From: Flavobacteriaceae bacterium
Lineage (GTDB): Bacteria; Bacteroidota; Bacteroidia; Flavobacteriales; Flavobacteriaceae
Length of the DNA: 33,749 bases
Direction of reading: 5' to 3'
Assembly (NCBI GenBank): GCA_014238425.1
Contig: JABABD010000011.1
Span: 1-33,749 of the forward strand
In this document: one piece after another, positions 8,459 through 18,076 of the stretch
Layout: each line of letters starts with the position of its first letter
Numbering within the stretch: position 1 is the first letter of the stretch
Notes under the pieces: model-generated
Seen by the model: the letters and a program-made list of their open reading frames with translations, nothing else
Told to the model about the DNA's origin: nothing
Databases searched by the model: none
Position numbers and translations under genes: made by a program

Positions 8459-8466
8459 CAAATATA
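8459..8466 (-). promoter_or_regulatory. -7 element for glmM
   Basis: Reading leftward, TATATTTG is a perfect TAnnTTTG match ending 18 bases before the glmM ATG. The intergenic space also serves the divergent acpH-like gene, where TAAATTTC (8503-8510) is a near match just before its ATG. Confidence 0.5.
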
Positions 8467-8514
8467 CAATTACAATATGGTAAATCTTAAAATGGTTATT
8501 CGTAAATTTCACTA

Positions 8515-9111
8515 ATGAATTACTTAGCTCACATCTATCTTTCAGGAGGCAATGAATTGGTTACAATTGGAAACTTTATTGCTGATGGTATTAAAGGAAA
8601 AGATTACGAAAAATTCTCACCTGAAGTCCAAAAAGGCATATTACTACATCGGGAAATTGACACCTTTACGGATGCAAATAAAATAGTACGAAAAAGTACT
8701 AAAAGACTGCATAAGCGCTATGGTCATTATAGCGGCGTCATTGTCGATATACTTTACGATCACTATTTAGCGAAGAATTGGACAAATTACTCGAACATTC
8801 CTTTAGGTGAATACATTAATGATTTTTACAATAGTTTAGATAGACATATTGATATTCTACCTCCTCGAATTATTAAAATGATGCCTTATATGATATCTGA
8901 CAATTGGCTGCTTAGTTATGCGTCGATTGAAGGCATACAGCGTGTCTTAAATGGTATGAATCGGCGCATTAAGAATATAGATAATATGAATGAAGCGACG
9001 ATAGAACTCGAACAATATTATAAAGAATTTGAATTAGAGTTTACTCAGTTTTTTGAACAACTCAAAACTTTCTCAACGAATAAATTAAAAGAATTATCTT
9101 CACAATACTAA
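8515..9111 (+). CDS. acpH: Acyl carrier protein phosphodiesterase (AcpH, DUF479 family)
   Basis: A 198-residue protein with the AcpH/DUF479 pattern: N-terminal MNYLAHIYLSGG, GNFIADGIKGKDY, then the HD-type metal-ligand stretches LLHREIDTFTD and VIVDILYDHYLAKNW, and a closing ISDNWLLSYASIEGIQRVLNGM. AcpH removes the 4'-phosphopantetheine arm from holo-ACP, giving apo-ACP. It is the first of a long co-directional run and is followed after only 11 bases by ggt, so the two are likely on one transcript, although no direct functional link is evident. Confidence 0.88.
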   Translation: MNYLAHIYLSGGNELVTIGNFIADGIKGKDYEKFSPEVQKGILLHREIDTFTDANKIVRKSTKRLHKRYGHYSGVIVDILYDHYLAKNWTNYSNIPLGEYINDFYNSLDRHIDILPPRIIKMMPYMISDNWLLSYASIEGIQRVLNGMNRRIKNIDNMNEATIELEQYYKEFELEFTQFFEQLKTFSTNKLKELSSQY

Positions 9112-9122
9112 ATCACTAATTA

Positions 9123-10811
9123 ATGAAAAAAATAATTATCCTATCTCTTATTACGCTTTTTTTTTCCTGTAAAAAATCAAATGAATACATTCCAAAAAGA
9201 GGACTAGTTACACAAGAAGCAATGATAGTTTCCGCTAGAGAAGAAGCTTCAAAAATTGGTGTTGCAATCTTAGAGAAAGGTGGAAACGCTTTCGATGCCA
9301 TGATAGCAACAGATATTGCCCTGGCAGTGGCCTATCCTTATGCTAATAGTTTTGGCGGTGGCGGATTCATGGTCTACCGCTTAGAAGATGGTAGTACTGG
9401 CGCTCTTGATTATAGAGAAAAAGCACCATTGGCATCGTCAAGGGATATGTATCTAGATGAAAACGACAATGTCATTCCAGGCAAAAGTACAATCGGCGCT
9501 TTGGCTGTTGGAATACCAGGAGGGATTTCTGGAATTTTTGCTGTTCACGAAAAATTTGGCTCCTTGCCGATTAAAGACATTTTGCAACCCGTTGCTGATT
9601 TAGCAAGAAATGGATTTGTAGTTACTGAAAAACAAGCTGATCGATTTAAACACAACGACAGTATTTTCAAAGCAGTAAATGGAAAGACCATCTTATTTTC
9701 TGCTGACAAAAAAGCAAATGATATTGTAAAAAACGAAGCTTTAGCTCAAACTATAGAACGAATTATTACTAATGGTAAGGATGAATTCTATAAAGGTAAG
9801 ACTGCCGAGATTCTGGTAAAACATTTAACAGAGAAAGGCGGGATTATAACTATGGAAGATCTTGCTAAATACGAAGCGCAATGGCGGACACCTGTGCGTT
9901 TTAAATATAAGGATTTAGATGTTATTTCTATGTCTCCACCATCTAGTGGCGGTGTTTGCTTGGCACAAATAATGAATATGATAGAGCCTTACGACATCAA
10001 GAAAATGGGACATAATTCATCGAAGGCCATTCAACTGATGGTGGAAGCTGAACGTAGAGCCTATGCAGACAGGACCTTTTATTTAGGAGATACAGATTTC
10101 GTTGATGTGCCCATTGAAACCCTAATAAGTGATGAATATGTGAATGGCCGTATGGGAAATTTTAATTGGAACAAAGCTACGCTATCTTCAGATGTTTCTC
10201 ATGGCAATATTCAAGGCTACGAGAGCAATGAAACTACTCATTACTCTATTGTAGATCAATTTGGCAATGCCATAGCTGTTACTACAACAATTAATGGTGG
10301 TTTTGGTTCAAAACTATATGTGGAAGAATTGGGCATTTTTATGAATAACGAAATGGATGATTTTAGTAGTAAACCAGGAGAACCAAATATGTTTGGTCTT
10401 ATCGGTGCCGAAGCTAATAGTATTGCCCCTGAAAAACGCATGCTAAGTAGCATGACACCAACACTTGTTGAAAAAAACGGAAAACTTTGGATGACAGTTG
10501 GAACACCTGGAGGATCCACCATCATCACTTCCGTTTTTCAAACCATTTTAAATGTCTATGAGTTCGATATGAGCATGCAGGACGCTGTAAATGCGCCTCG
10601 TTTTCATCACCAATGGCTGCCAGATGTTGTGCTTTTCGAGCCAAACTCTTTTCCGAAAGAAACAATTAAAGCTTTGCAAGAAAAAGGATATCCAACTAAC
10701 GAAGAGCGCACTCCCGTGATAGGTAAAGTAGATGGTATTTTAGTGCTACCGGATGGCACTCTTGAAGGCGGTGCCGATCGACGTGGAGATGATACTGCTA
10801 TTGGATTCTAA
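9123..10811 (+). CDS. ggt: Gamma-glutamyltransferase, lipoprotein form
   Basis: A 562-residue gamma-glutamyltranspeptidase precursor. GGT hydrolyses glutathione and other gamma-glutamyl compounds or transfers the glutamyl group, outside the cytoplasm. The signal ends FFSC, putting a lipid-bearing Cys at residue 16. The autoprocessing site is E370/T371 in NETTHYSIVD, so the small subunit would begin at Thr371, the nucleophile. Other typical segments are ANSFGGGGFMVYR in the large subunit, MLSSMTPTLV and GTPGGSTIITSV in the small subunit, and the C-terminal ADRRGDDTAIGF. It sits between acpH and a Tricorn-type peptidase with short gaps (11 and 24 bases), a grouping that hints at extracytoplasmic peptide and glutathione breakdown. 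Confidence 0.95.
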   Translation: MKKIIILSLITLFFSCKKSNEYIPKRGLVTQEAMIVSAREEASKIGVAILEKGGNAFDAMIATDIALAVAYPYANSFGGGGFMVYRLEDGSTGALDYREKAPLASSRDMYLDENDNVIPGKSTIGALAVGIPGGISGIFAVHEKFGSLPIKDILQPVADLARNGFVVTEKQADRFKHNDSIFKAVNGKTILFSADKKANDIVKNEALAQTIERIITNGKDEFYKGKTAEILVKHLTEKGGIITMEDLAKYEAQWRTPVRFKYKDLDVISMSPPSSGGVCLAQIMNMIEPYDIKKMGHNSSKAIQLMVEAERRAYADRTFYLGDTDFVDVPIETLISDEYVNGRMGNFNWNKATLSSDVSHGNIQGYESNETTHYSIVDQFGNAIAVTTTINGGFGSKLYVEELGIFMNNEMDDFSSKPGEPNMFGLIGAEANSIAPEKRMLSSMTPTLVEKNGKLWMTVGTPGGSTIITSVFQTILNVYEFDMSMQDAVNAPRFHHQWLPDVVLFEPNSFPKETIKALQEKGYPTNEERTPVIGKVDGILVLPDGTLEGGADRRGDDTAIGF

Positions 10812-10835
10812 CTAATCAATCAAAAAACCTTAATT

Positions 10836-13800
10836 ATGAAATATTTAATCACTGCATTTGCCCTTATCTTTTCAATAAACACCTTTTCTCAAGGTACACA
10901 ATTATTAAGACAGCCTACAGTATCTAATAATGAGATTGTTTTTGTGTATGCAAATGATCTGTGGAAAACATCTATAAATGGTGGAAACGCTGTACGCCTG
11001 ACCAGTAATGACGGTTATGAAATGAGTCCTCATTTTTCAAAGGACGGTAAGCGCATTGCATTTACTGCTCAATATGATGGTAATTATGATGTCTATGTTA
11101 TTCCTTCAGAAGGAGGTCAACCAAAACGGTTAACATATCATTCTGCTTTTGATGCTGTTCAAGGATGGACACCAGAAAACAAAATACTATTTAGATCGAA
11201 TCGTGAAGGTCGCCCAACGCAGACCAATAAATTTTTCACCATAGGTATGGGAGACAGTTTTCCTAAGGCATTAGATATTCCGAGAGCAGCTTACGGAGAA
11301 ATTTCGGCAGATGGAAAGCATGTTGCGTATACCCCAATAACCTCTTGGGATCCAGAATGGCGAAATTATAGAGGTGGTCAAGCAATGCCTATTTGGGTCG
11401 TCAACTTAAAGACAAAAGAATTAATTACCACTTCCCAACCAACAAAGGAACGTCATTTAGATCCCGTTTGGCATAATGGTATTGTCTATTTTTTATCGGA
11501 ACGTGACTACACGAGTAATATTTGGTCATTTAACCCCAATACCAAAGAAGAAAAACAAATGACCTTCCACAAGAAGTTTGATGTCAAAAGTTTAGATTCT
11601 GGTGACAATGCTATTGTATATGAGCAAGGTGGGTATCTGCATTTGTTAAACCTTCAAACTGGTGCTTCAAAACAATTATCTATTACTGTTAATGGTGATA
11701 TGGATTTTTCTCGTCCGAGATGGGAAAACATTACAGCCAACAACTTGTCAAATCCTAATATATCTCCAAAAGGCAAACGTGCCTTATTCGAATATCGTGG
11801 TGAGATTTTTAGTGTTCCAAAAGAAAATGGCACATGGCGTAATCTTACAAATACGCCCGGAACTGCAGATCGTTATCCTATTTGGTCTCCAAAAGGTGAT
11901 AAGATCGCTTGGTTTTCTGACAAAAGTGGCGAATACCAATTAGTCATTGCTAATCAGAACGGACAAAACCAAAGTAGCATACCTCTTCCAAACCCAACTT
12001 TTTATTTTCAACCAGATTGGTCTCCTGATGGTTCGCATATAGCCTATACAGATACAGATTATAACATTTGGATACTCGATTTAAATACTGAAAAAGCTAT
12101 TAAAGCTGCAACAGATAGGTATGCACATCCTAATCGAGCAATGAATCCAGTCTGGTCTCCAGACAGCAAATGGATTGCTTTTGCCAAACAAACAGATAGT
12201 CATTTTAAAGCCGTATTCGCATATAACATTGATACTAAAGAAACTATTCAGATCACCGATGCCATAGCAGATGCTATAAGCCCCGTCTGGGATGCCTCTG
12301 GAAAATACATCTATACCTTAGCAAGCACTGATTATGGATTGAATTCGGGGTGGTTAGACATGAGTTCTTATGACCCTCAAACAAATAGAAGTTTATATGC
12401 TATAGTATTAAATAGCAAAGATGCTGCGCCAAACCTTCCAAAAACGGATGAAGAAGAAAAAGAAAAACCAAAAGATGATGCATCTGATAAAAAGGATAAG
12501 ACCGATAAAAAAGAGTCATCGAGCACTTCAAAAGTGGTTATTGATAAAACAGGACTGCATAACAGGGCTGTTGCATTAAAACTTCCTTCGAGGAATTATG
12601 TAGCGCTTTCCAAAGGTGCAAAAAACAAAGTATTTGTAGCAGAAAATATTCCTAATGAACAAGGCGTAGTTGTACATAGTTATGATGTTGAAAAAGAAAA
12701 ACCAACCGTATTCGCAAAAGGAGTATCTCAAATTGTGGTTTCTGAGGATAGAAAAAATGCTGTTATGAGGCAAAATGGTTCTTGGAGTTTAGTAGGTACA
12801 AAAGCACCACCTAAAGCTGGTGATGGGAAATTAAAAATGAATCTCAAAATCAAGGTTGATCCTCAAGCGGAATATCATCAAATTTTCAAGGAAGGTTGGA
12901 GATACATGCGAGATTTCCTTTATGTAGATAATGTTCATGGCGCACCATGGAACGAAGTTTACAAATGGTATTCACCATGGATTAACCATGTTAGACATCG
13001 TACTGATCTAAATTATGTGGTGGATATTATGAGTGGTGAAGTAGCTATCGGTCATTCCTATGTTTCGGGTGGTGACATGCCAGATGTAGATGTTGTTCCT
13101 GTAGGATTATTAGGCTGTGATTTAGAAGTTTCAAATGGATTTTATCGTATCAAAAAATTATACAATGGCGAACGATGGAATCCGAATATTAATGCGCCTC
13201 TTACATTGCCTGGTATAAACGCAAAAGAAGGCGACTATATCACCGCGATAAACGGTAAAACATTAACTTCAACTATAAATCCATATAGTCTTTTAGAGCA
13301 AACAGCTGGGCGAGAAATCACTATCGAAATCAATAGTGATCCATCGAGAAATGGTGCCCGATCGGTCTTGGTAAAACCTATTCGTAGTGAACGCAATCTT
13401 CGTTCTGTGGATTGGGTTGAAGAAAATAGACGCAAAGTTGATAAACTATCCAATGGTAAACTGGCCTATGTTTATGTGCCAAACACTGGTGGGGGCGGTT
13501 TCACATCATTCAATCGCTATTACTTTTCTCAACAAGATAAGAAAGGTGTTATTATAGATGAACGTAATAATGGTGGTGGTTCTGCAGCTGATTACATGAT
13601 TGACATTATGTCTCGTGAATTATTCGGATATTTTAATAGTAAAGCTAATGACAACCGACCATGGACCACTCCAATGGCAGGTATTTGGGGTCCAAAAGTT
13701 ATGTTAATCAATGAACGTGCAGGCTCTGGAGGCGATCTATTACCGTATATGTTCAAAGCTAAAAAACTAGGTCCGTTAATAGGCACAAGAACTTGGGGAG

Positions 13801-14093
13801 GATTAGTTGGTACTTGGGACACGCCAAGATTTATTGATGGTGGTCGTATGGTAGCACCTAGGGGTGGCTTCTATGATATTAACGGAGAATGGGCTGTAGA
13901 AGGGGAAGGTATTGCACCAGACATCGAAGTTATTCAGCATCCAAAACTTACATCTCAAGGCAATGACCCTCAATTAGAGCGTGCCGTGGAAGAAGCAATG
14001 AAGCTTTTAAAAACTGAGGAATTTTTTATGAAACCTGAGCCAAAAGCACCAGTCAGATGGAAACGCCCTAATGGTTACAAGAATGATAATTAA
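10836..14093 (+). CDS. Tricorn-type protease, secreted (beta-propellers, PDZ, S41 core)
   Basis: A 1085-residue homologue of Tricorn protease, which cuts peptides to small fragments. It has a signal peptide (MKYLITAFALIFSINTFSQ). PD40/WD-like propeller repeats fill about residues 25-530 (for example SPDGSHIAYTDTDYNIW, SPDSKWIAFAKQ). A charged K/E/D linker lies at about 537-567. Then come the C1 helical domain with MRDFLYVDNVHGAPW, which carries the conserved His, a PDZ domain (about 770-855, GDYITAINGKTL) and the S41 core. The nucleophile is Ser964 in NERAGSGGD. Near the C-terminus, GGRMVAPRGGFYDINGEWAVEGEGIAPDIEV is typical. The export signal distinguishes it from the cytosolic archaeal enzyme. 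It lies 24 bases after ggt and 18 bases before the AlkD-like gene. Confidence 0.95.
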   Translation: MKYLITAFALIFSINTFSQGTQLLRQPTVSNNEIVFVYANDLWKTSINGGNAVRLTSNDGYEMSPHFSKDGKRIAFTAQYDGNYDVYVIPSEGGQPKRLTYHSAFDAVQGWTPENKILFRSNREGRPTQTNKFFTIGMGDSFPKALDIPRAAYGEISADGKHVAYTPITSWDPEWRNYRGGQAMPIWVVNLKTKELITTSQPTKERHLDPVWHNGIVYFLSERDYTSNIWSFNPNTKEEKQMTFHKKFDVKSLDSGDNAIVYEQGGYLHLLNLQTGASKQLSITVNGDMDFSRPRWENITANNLSNPNISPKGKRALFEYRGEIFSVPKENGTWRNLTNTPGTADRYPIWSPKGDKIAWFSDKSGEYQLVIANQNGQNQSSIPLPNPTFYFQPDWSPDGSHIAYTDTDYNIWILDLNTEKAIKAATDRYAHPNRAMNPVWSPDSKWIAFAKQTDSHFKAVFAYNIDTKETIQITDAIADAISPVWDASGKYIYTLASTDYGLNSGWLDMSSYDPQTNRSLYAIVLNSKDAAPNLPKTDEEEKEKPKDDASDKKDKTDKKESSSTSKVVIDKTGLHNRAVALKLPSRNYVALSKGAKNKVFVAENIPNEQGVVVHSYDVEKEKPTVFAKGVSQIVVSEDRKNAVMRQNGSWSLVGTKAPPKAGDGKLKMNLKIKVDPQAEYHQIFKEGWRYMRDFLYVDNVHGAPWNEVYKWYSPWINHVRHRTDLNYVVDIMSGEVAIGHSYVSGGDMPDVDVVPVGLLGCDLEVSNGFYRIKKLYNGERWNPNINAPLTLPGINAKEGDYITAINGKTLTSTINPYSLLEQTAGREITIEINSDPSRNGARSVLVKPIRSERNLRSVDWVEENRRKVDKLSNGKLAYVYVPNTGGGGFTSFNRYYFSQQDKKGVIIDERNNGGGSAADYMIDIMSRELFGYFNSKANDNRPWTTPMAGIWGPKVMLINERAGSGGDLLPYMFKAKKLGPLIGTRTWGGLVGTWDTPRFIDGGRMVAPRGGFYDINGEWAVEGEGIAPDIEVIQHPKLTSQGNDPQLERAVEEAMKLLKTEEFFMKPEPKAPVRWKRPNGYKNDN

Positions 14094-14111
14094 TCGCCTG
14101 TATAGTATAGA

Positions 14112-14780
14112 ATGAGTTTTGTAAAAGACATACAGGCTATTTATATTTTAAACGGAAACCCTGAATTTGCCGCTCAGATGAAGGCCTATTTAATGAATAA
14201 GTTTGAACTGTATGGAATTAAAACTGATTTGCGTCGCTCTCTTATGAAACCCTTAGTCGAGAAGTATCGACTTGAAGTCCGTGACACTATTAGAACATTG
14301 GTTTTTGATTTATATTATTTACCACAGCGAGAACTGCATTTATGCGCCATTGAATTATTTGAAAAACAGTTGCGTAAAGACTATAAAAAAGATGATGTTC
14401 TTCTTATTGAAAAACTCATTTCTAACAACTCTTGGTGGGATTCTGTAGATTTTATATCTAAACAAATCCTTGGGAAGTATCTACAGATATTTCCAGGGGA
14501 AATAGCACCTGTAATTAACAGATTCTCATCTTCTGATGACTTGTGGTTACAAAGAAGTTCTATTATTTTTCAATTAGGATATAAAGATAAAACAGACAAA
14601 GAATTACTGTTTAAGCAATGTTTAATTCATAAGGAATCTGAAGAGTTTTTTATACAAAAAGCCATAGGTTGGGCCTTGCGAGAATATGGAAAAACAAACC
14701 CTAAAGACGTGCTTGAATTTGCGCGTAATTCAGATTTAAAACCATTAAGTAAACGCGAAGCTATAAGGAAATTGATATGA
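14112..14780 (+). CDS. AlkD-like DNA alkylation repair glycosylase
   Basis: A 222-residue all-helical HEAT-like repeat protein of the AlkC/AlkD superfamily, which removes N3- and N7-alkylated bases from DNA. Residues known to matter in Bacillus cereus AlkD are found at the same numbers here: Trp109 and Asp113 in NNSWWDSVDF and Arg148 in LWLQRSSI. The end KAIGWALREYGKTNP is also diagnostic. It shares an ATGA overlap with the following ATP-grasp gene, so translation of the two is likely coupled. It follows the Tricorn gene by 18 bases. Confidence 0.9.
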   Translation: MSFVKDIQAIYILNGNPEFAAQMKAYLMNKFELYGIKTDLRRSLMKPLVEKYRLEVRDTIRTLVFDLYYLPQRELHLCAIELFEKQLRKDYKKDDVLLIEKLISNNSWWDSVDFISKQILGKYLQIFPGEIAPVINRFSSSDDLWLQRSSIIFQLGYKDKTDKELLFKQCLIHKESEEFFIQKAIGWALREYGKTNPKDVLEFARNSDLKPLSKREAIRKLI

Positions 14781-15676
14781 CATATGATGTTATTATTTTA
14801 ACGGATAAAAATCATGTCAACTCGTCTGAAAATCCGAGTCTACAAAAGATTTTTCTCGAAGACAACTTACTTAAACAAGCACTGATTGCTGAAGGGTTAA
14901 GTGTTGAACGTTTATCTTGGGATGATGCCTTTTTTGATTGGCAACAGGCCAAATCAGTAATATTTAGAAGTACCTGGGATTATTTCAACCGGTTTGATGA
15001 ATTTACGGAATGGTTAAATAGGGTTTCAAAACAAACCATTCTATTCAACTCAAAAGACCTTATCTATTGGAATATAGATAAGCATTATTTAAAAGACCTT
15101 GACACTAACGGCATTCGCATTGTAGAAACACACTTTATTGAGCAAGGTTCATCAATGACACTTGCCGCACTTTATGAAGAGCTAGGTTGGAAAGACACTG
15201 TACTTAAACCTTGTGTGTCAGGAACCTCACGACACACTTATAAACTCAGCGTTGCCAATCTTGAAAAACATGAAGCCATTTTTAAAGAGTTGATTTCAAA
15301 AGAAAGCATGATGTTATCACCCTTTCAGCATAACATTGTGACCAAAGGAGAAATGTCTTTAGTCATCTTTAATGGGATATATTCTCATGCTGTACTTAAG
15401 GTTGCCAAGACTGGAGATTTTAGGGTTCAGAGTAATTTTGGAGGCTCAGTACATGCATATGACCCTACTGAAAAAGAAATTGCATTTGCTACGAAGATAG
15501 TTCACGCTTGTCCAGAACTTCCTATTTACGCAAGAGTTGATATCTTTATAGATAATGATGGAGAATTAGCTGTTTTGGAAGTAGAGCTAGTAGAACCAGA
15601 ATTATGGTTCAGAAATAATTTAAAAGCTGCAGACATACTCGCAAATGCCTTAAAGGAAAAATTGAATGCGCATTAA
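14777..15676 (+). CDS. ATP-grasp ligase, RimK/glutathione-synthetase-like, substrate unknown
   Basis: A 299-residue protein with an N-terminal pre-ATP-grasp domain containing FRSTWDYFNRFDEF, a pattern seen in ATP-grasp proteins of the glutathione synthetase/DcsG type. The ATP-grasp part has TVLKPCVSGTSRHTYKL (lysine and phosphate loop), a central EMSLVIFNGIYSHAVLKVAK strand, and the metal-binding end YARVDIFIDNDGELAVLEVE with acidic ligands. Members form a carboxylate-amine bond through an acyl phosphate. The substrate cannot be told. The start overlaps the AlkD-like gene by four bases and the end overlaps the next gene by 11, so the three are tightly linked. Confidence 0.82.
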   Translation: MTYDVIILTDKNHVNSSENPSLQKIFLEDNLLKQALIAEGLSVERLSWDDAFFDWQQAKSVIFRSTWDYFNRFDEFTEWLNRVSKQTILFNSKDLIYWNIDKHYLKDLDTNGIRIVETHFIEQGSSMTLAALYEELGWKDTVLKPCVSGTSRHTYKLSVANLEKHEAIFKELISKESMMLSPFQHNIVTKGEMSLVIFNGIYSHAVLKVAKTGDFRVQSNFGGSVHAYDPTEKEIAFATKIVHACPELPIYARVDIFIDNDGELAVLEVELVEPELWFRNNLKAADILANALKEKLNAH

Positions 15677-16382
15677 AAAAATACTTAAGATCATTGGAGG
15701 ACTTATTGTCTTCCTAACACTACCAAGTTTGCTGTTTTTTGGATTCATCTATTTCAAATACAACGAAGATCTTCCTATAGGTGTTAAAGGTGAACAAGCA
15801 GATGCTTTAGCAAATAAAATGCTAGACGCTCTAGATTATAAAACTTATCAAGCTACAAATTATTTGGAGTGGACATTTAAAGGTCGGCATCATTACAAAT
15901 GGAAAAAAGACAAGAACATTTGTGATGTACTTTGGAAAAACTATAAGGTACGACTGCATTTAAATGAGAATTCATTAAGTCAGGCTTATATTAATAATCT
16001 CGAAATTAAGGGAAAACAAAGAAGCGAGTTATTAAAAAAAGCGATTGACTATTTTAATAATGATTCTTTTTGGTTGGTGGCTCCTTATAAGGTTTTTGAC
16101 CCTAACGTTGAGCGTTCATTAGTAAAACAAGAGAATGGCCAAGATGCTCTATTAGTAACTTATAATACTGGCGGAAGTACTCCAGGCGATTCCTATTTGT
16201 GGATTTTGGATGATGATGGCAAACCTAATAGTTATAAAATGTGGACCTCCATCTTACCCATTGATGGGCTTCCTGCCAGTTGGACTGATTGGGTCATTAC
16301 AGAAAGTGGCGCACAGCTCCCCACACATCACAGCTTGTTTTTTTTGGGTTTGGATATGGGAGAAGTCAAGGGTACAAAATAA
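15666..16382 (+). CDS. Membrane-anchored protein of unknown function, 238 aa
   Basis: Not recognised. One N-terminal helix (about residues 8-29, IIGGLIVFLTLPSLLFFGFIYF) anchors a globular domain that probably faces the periplasm. The domain is rich in aromatic residues: NYLEWTFKGRHHYKWKKDKNICDVLW, then SFWLVAPYKVFDP and a beta-rich second half (LLVTYNTGGSTPGDSYLWILDDDGKPNSYKMW). The pattern of paired strands with a final WTDWVITESGAQLPTHH recalls lipoprotein-carrier-like folds, but this is weak. It overlaps the ATP-grasp gene by 11 bases, implying translational coupling and perhaps a shared pathway. Confidence 0.75.
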   Translation: MRIKKILKIIGGLIVFLTLPSLLFFGFIYFKYNEDLPIGVKGEQADALANKMLDALDYKTYQATNYLEWTFKGRHHYKWKKDKNICDVLWKNYKVRLHLNENSLSQAYINNLEIKGKQRSELLKKAIDYFNNDSFWLVAPYKVFDPNVERSLVKQENGQDALLVTYNTGGSTPGDSYLWILDDDGKPNSYKMWTSILPIDGLPASWTDWVITESGAQLPTHHSLFFLGLDMGEVKGTK

Positions 16383-16468
16383 GTGAGTTCAGAAATGGTT
16401 TATTCGCTTTTGTTCCTGCTAGCCAAATCATTTCTTTTTCCTAATTTAATATTATTAAAACATTAATT

Positions 16469-17884
16469 ATGAACATTCGCTTCTTTATTTTATCATTGTT
16501 TTTACTATCCACCTTAACCAATTGTCAATCACAATCCAATCATAAATGCCCATTTCCATATCAAAATCATCATCCAAAAGATAACTGTGGTTTCATTGAA
16601 GTGCCAAGAAATTGGGATAGAGTTGACTCCGGCACTACCACTATAGGGTATTTAGTCATTGCTTCAAAAAGTGAGCAACCAAAATCAGACCCTGTAGTGT
16701 TTTTACAAGGTGGTCCTGGTGGAAATGTGTTACATCTTGCCGATACATATAGCAACCTTGCACTGGATACAGATAGAGACTTTATTTTATACGACCAACG
16801 TGGTATTGGGTTTTCAGAAGAACTTTGCCCTAATCTTAATTTGCAGCTTTTAGAGGTAATGGCAATGGATTTAGAGATAAAAGAAGAGATAAAAGAATTA
16901 CAAAAGTGCTTATCATCTTGTAAAAACTATTTAAAAACAGATAGCAGGCAATTTAGTACCACAACAAGTGCAAAAGACCTAGAAGCCTTAAGAAAGCATT
17001 TAGGTTATGAAGAATTGAATTTATTTGGTAGTTCGTATGGTACACGATTAGGGTTGAAGTATATGGAACTTTACCCAAAGAACACTAGGAGTTCTGTGCT
17101 CTCTGGATTATTCCCACCAGGAATCAGAATGTATGATAATTTATTTTCGAGTTTTAACAACTCTCTGAACCTTGTTTTTGAAAGTTGTGAAAATGATACT
17201 CATTGCAACACTCAATACCCAAATTTAAAAACTGAATTTTTAACAATTTACGCATCACTTAGAGATCATCCTATTGACATAGAGATCAACAATAAACCCT
17301 ACGCTATCAATCAGCAAGATGTATTATTATTATTGCATCAGATGCTCTACAATCCTAGTACAATTGGGGAAATTCCTGCCTTTATTGAAGCATTAAAAAT
17401 TAGAGATGATACTGTTATCTCTGCCACTACTAATCTCTTTCTTCCAAGGTTAACACTTATAAATTTGGGTGTATATTATGCAATAATGACATCTGATGAA
17501 GGGGCATTTAATAATCAAGACAAACTACAGCTAGACAGTAAAAATTTATCGTTCTCAGAGTCTGGCTTAAGTTTATTCTCGGCGGATCCAGAAATAATAA
17601 AAACGTGGCCACATAAAAAAATAGAATCTAATACAATGACATTCGCCACATCACAAATACCGACTCTGCTTATAAGTGGAGAGTTTGATCCTGTAACACC
17701 ACCTGTAAATGGTAATGCTTTAATGAGTAGCCTTCCAAAAAGCCAACATTTTGTTTTTAAGAATAATGGCCATGTTCCGCTGAATAGGTGTTTTTTTAAT
17801 CTGGCTAAACAATTCCTTGATAATCCATTACAGAACGTAGAAGCTAGTTGCACTAAAACATATAATTCTTTCGTTTGGGATTAA
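16469..17884 (+). CDS. Alpha/beta-hydrolase peptidase (prolyl/tripeptidyl aminopeptidase type), lipoprotein
   Basis: A 471-residue exported hydrolase with lipobox LTNC (Cys19). The fold signature is clear: the oxyanion region FLQGGPGGN and DFILYDQRGIGFS, the nucleophile elbow GSSYG (Ser189), the acid Asp407 in LLISGEFDPVTPP, and the catalytic His435 in FKNNGHVPL. HGGPG-like signatures and the C-terminal Cys-containing lid are typical of the proline iminopeptidase/tripeptidyl aminopeptidase group, here with QGGPG. It probably trims N-terminal residues from peptides outside the cytoplasm, in keeping with ggt and the Tricorn protease in the same run. It lies 86 bases after the preceding gene and may have its own promoter. 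Confidence 0.88.
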   Translation: MNIRFFILSLFLLSTLTNCQSQSNHKCPFPYQNHHPKDNCGFIEVPRNWDRVDSGTTTIGYLVIASKSEQPKSDPVVFLQGGPGGNVLHLADTYSNLALDTDRDFILYDQRGIGFSEELCPNLNLQLLEVMAMDLEIKEEIKELQKCLSSCKNYLKTDSRQFSTTTSAKDLEALRKHLGYEELNLFGSSYGTRLGLKYMELYPKNTRSSVLSGLFPPGIRMYDNLFSSFNNSLNLVFESCENDTHCNTQYPNLKTEFLTIYASLRDHPIDIEINNKPYAINQQDVLLLLHQMLYNPSTIGEIPAFIEALKIRDDTVISATTNLFLPRLTLINLGVYYAIMTSDEGAFNNQDKLQLDSKNLSFSESGLSLFSADPEIIKTWPHKKIESNTMTFATSQIPTLLISGEFDPVTPPVNGNALMSSLPKSQHFVFKNNGHVPLNRCFFNLAKQFLDNPLQNVEASCTKTYNSFVWD

Positions 17885-18076
17885 TGAAATGCACCTATTT
17901 TTTACGGACGACAATTTGGTTACCCTATGAACCTTTCATCGATTTGTATCTACAAGAAAGTTAATTGGGACAACTACATCTTTTTAACAAATCTATAATT
18001 CAACTCCGCTTCATTTTTAGAAGCAAAAAACGTATCTTCGCAACTTTGCCCGTCGACAGGCAAAAATGTTAAAATT

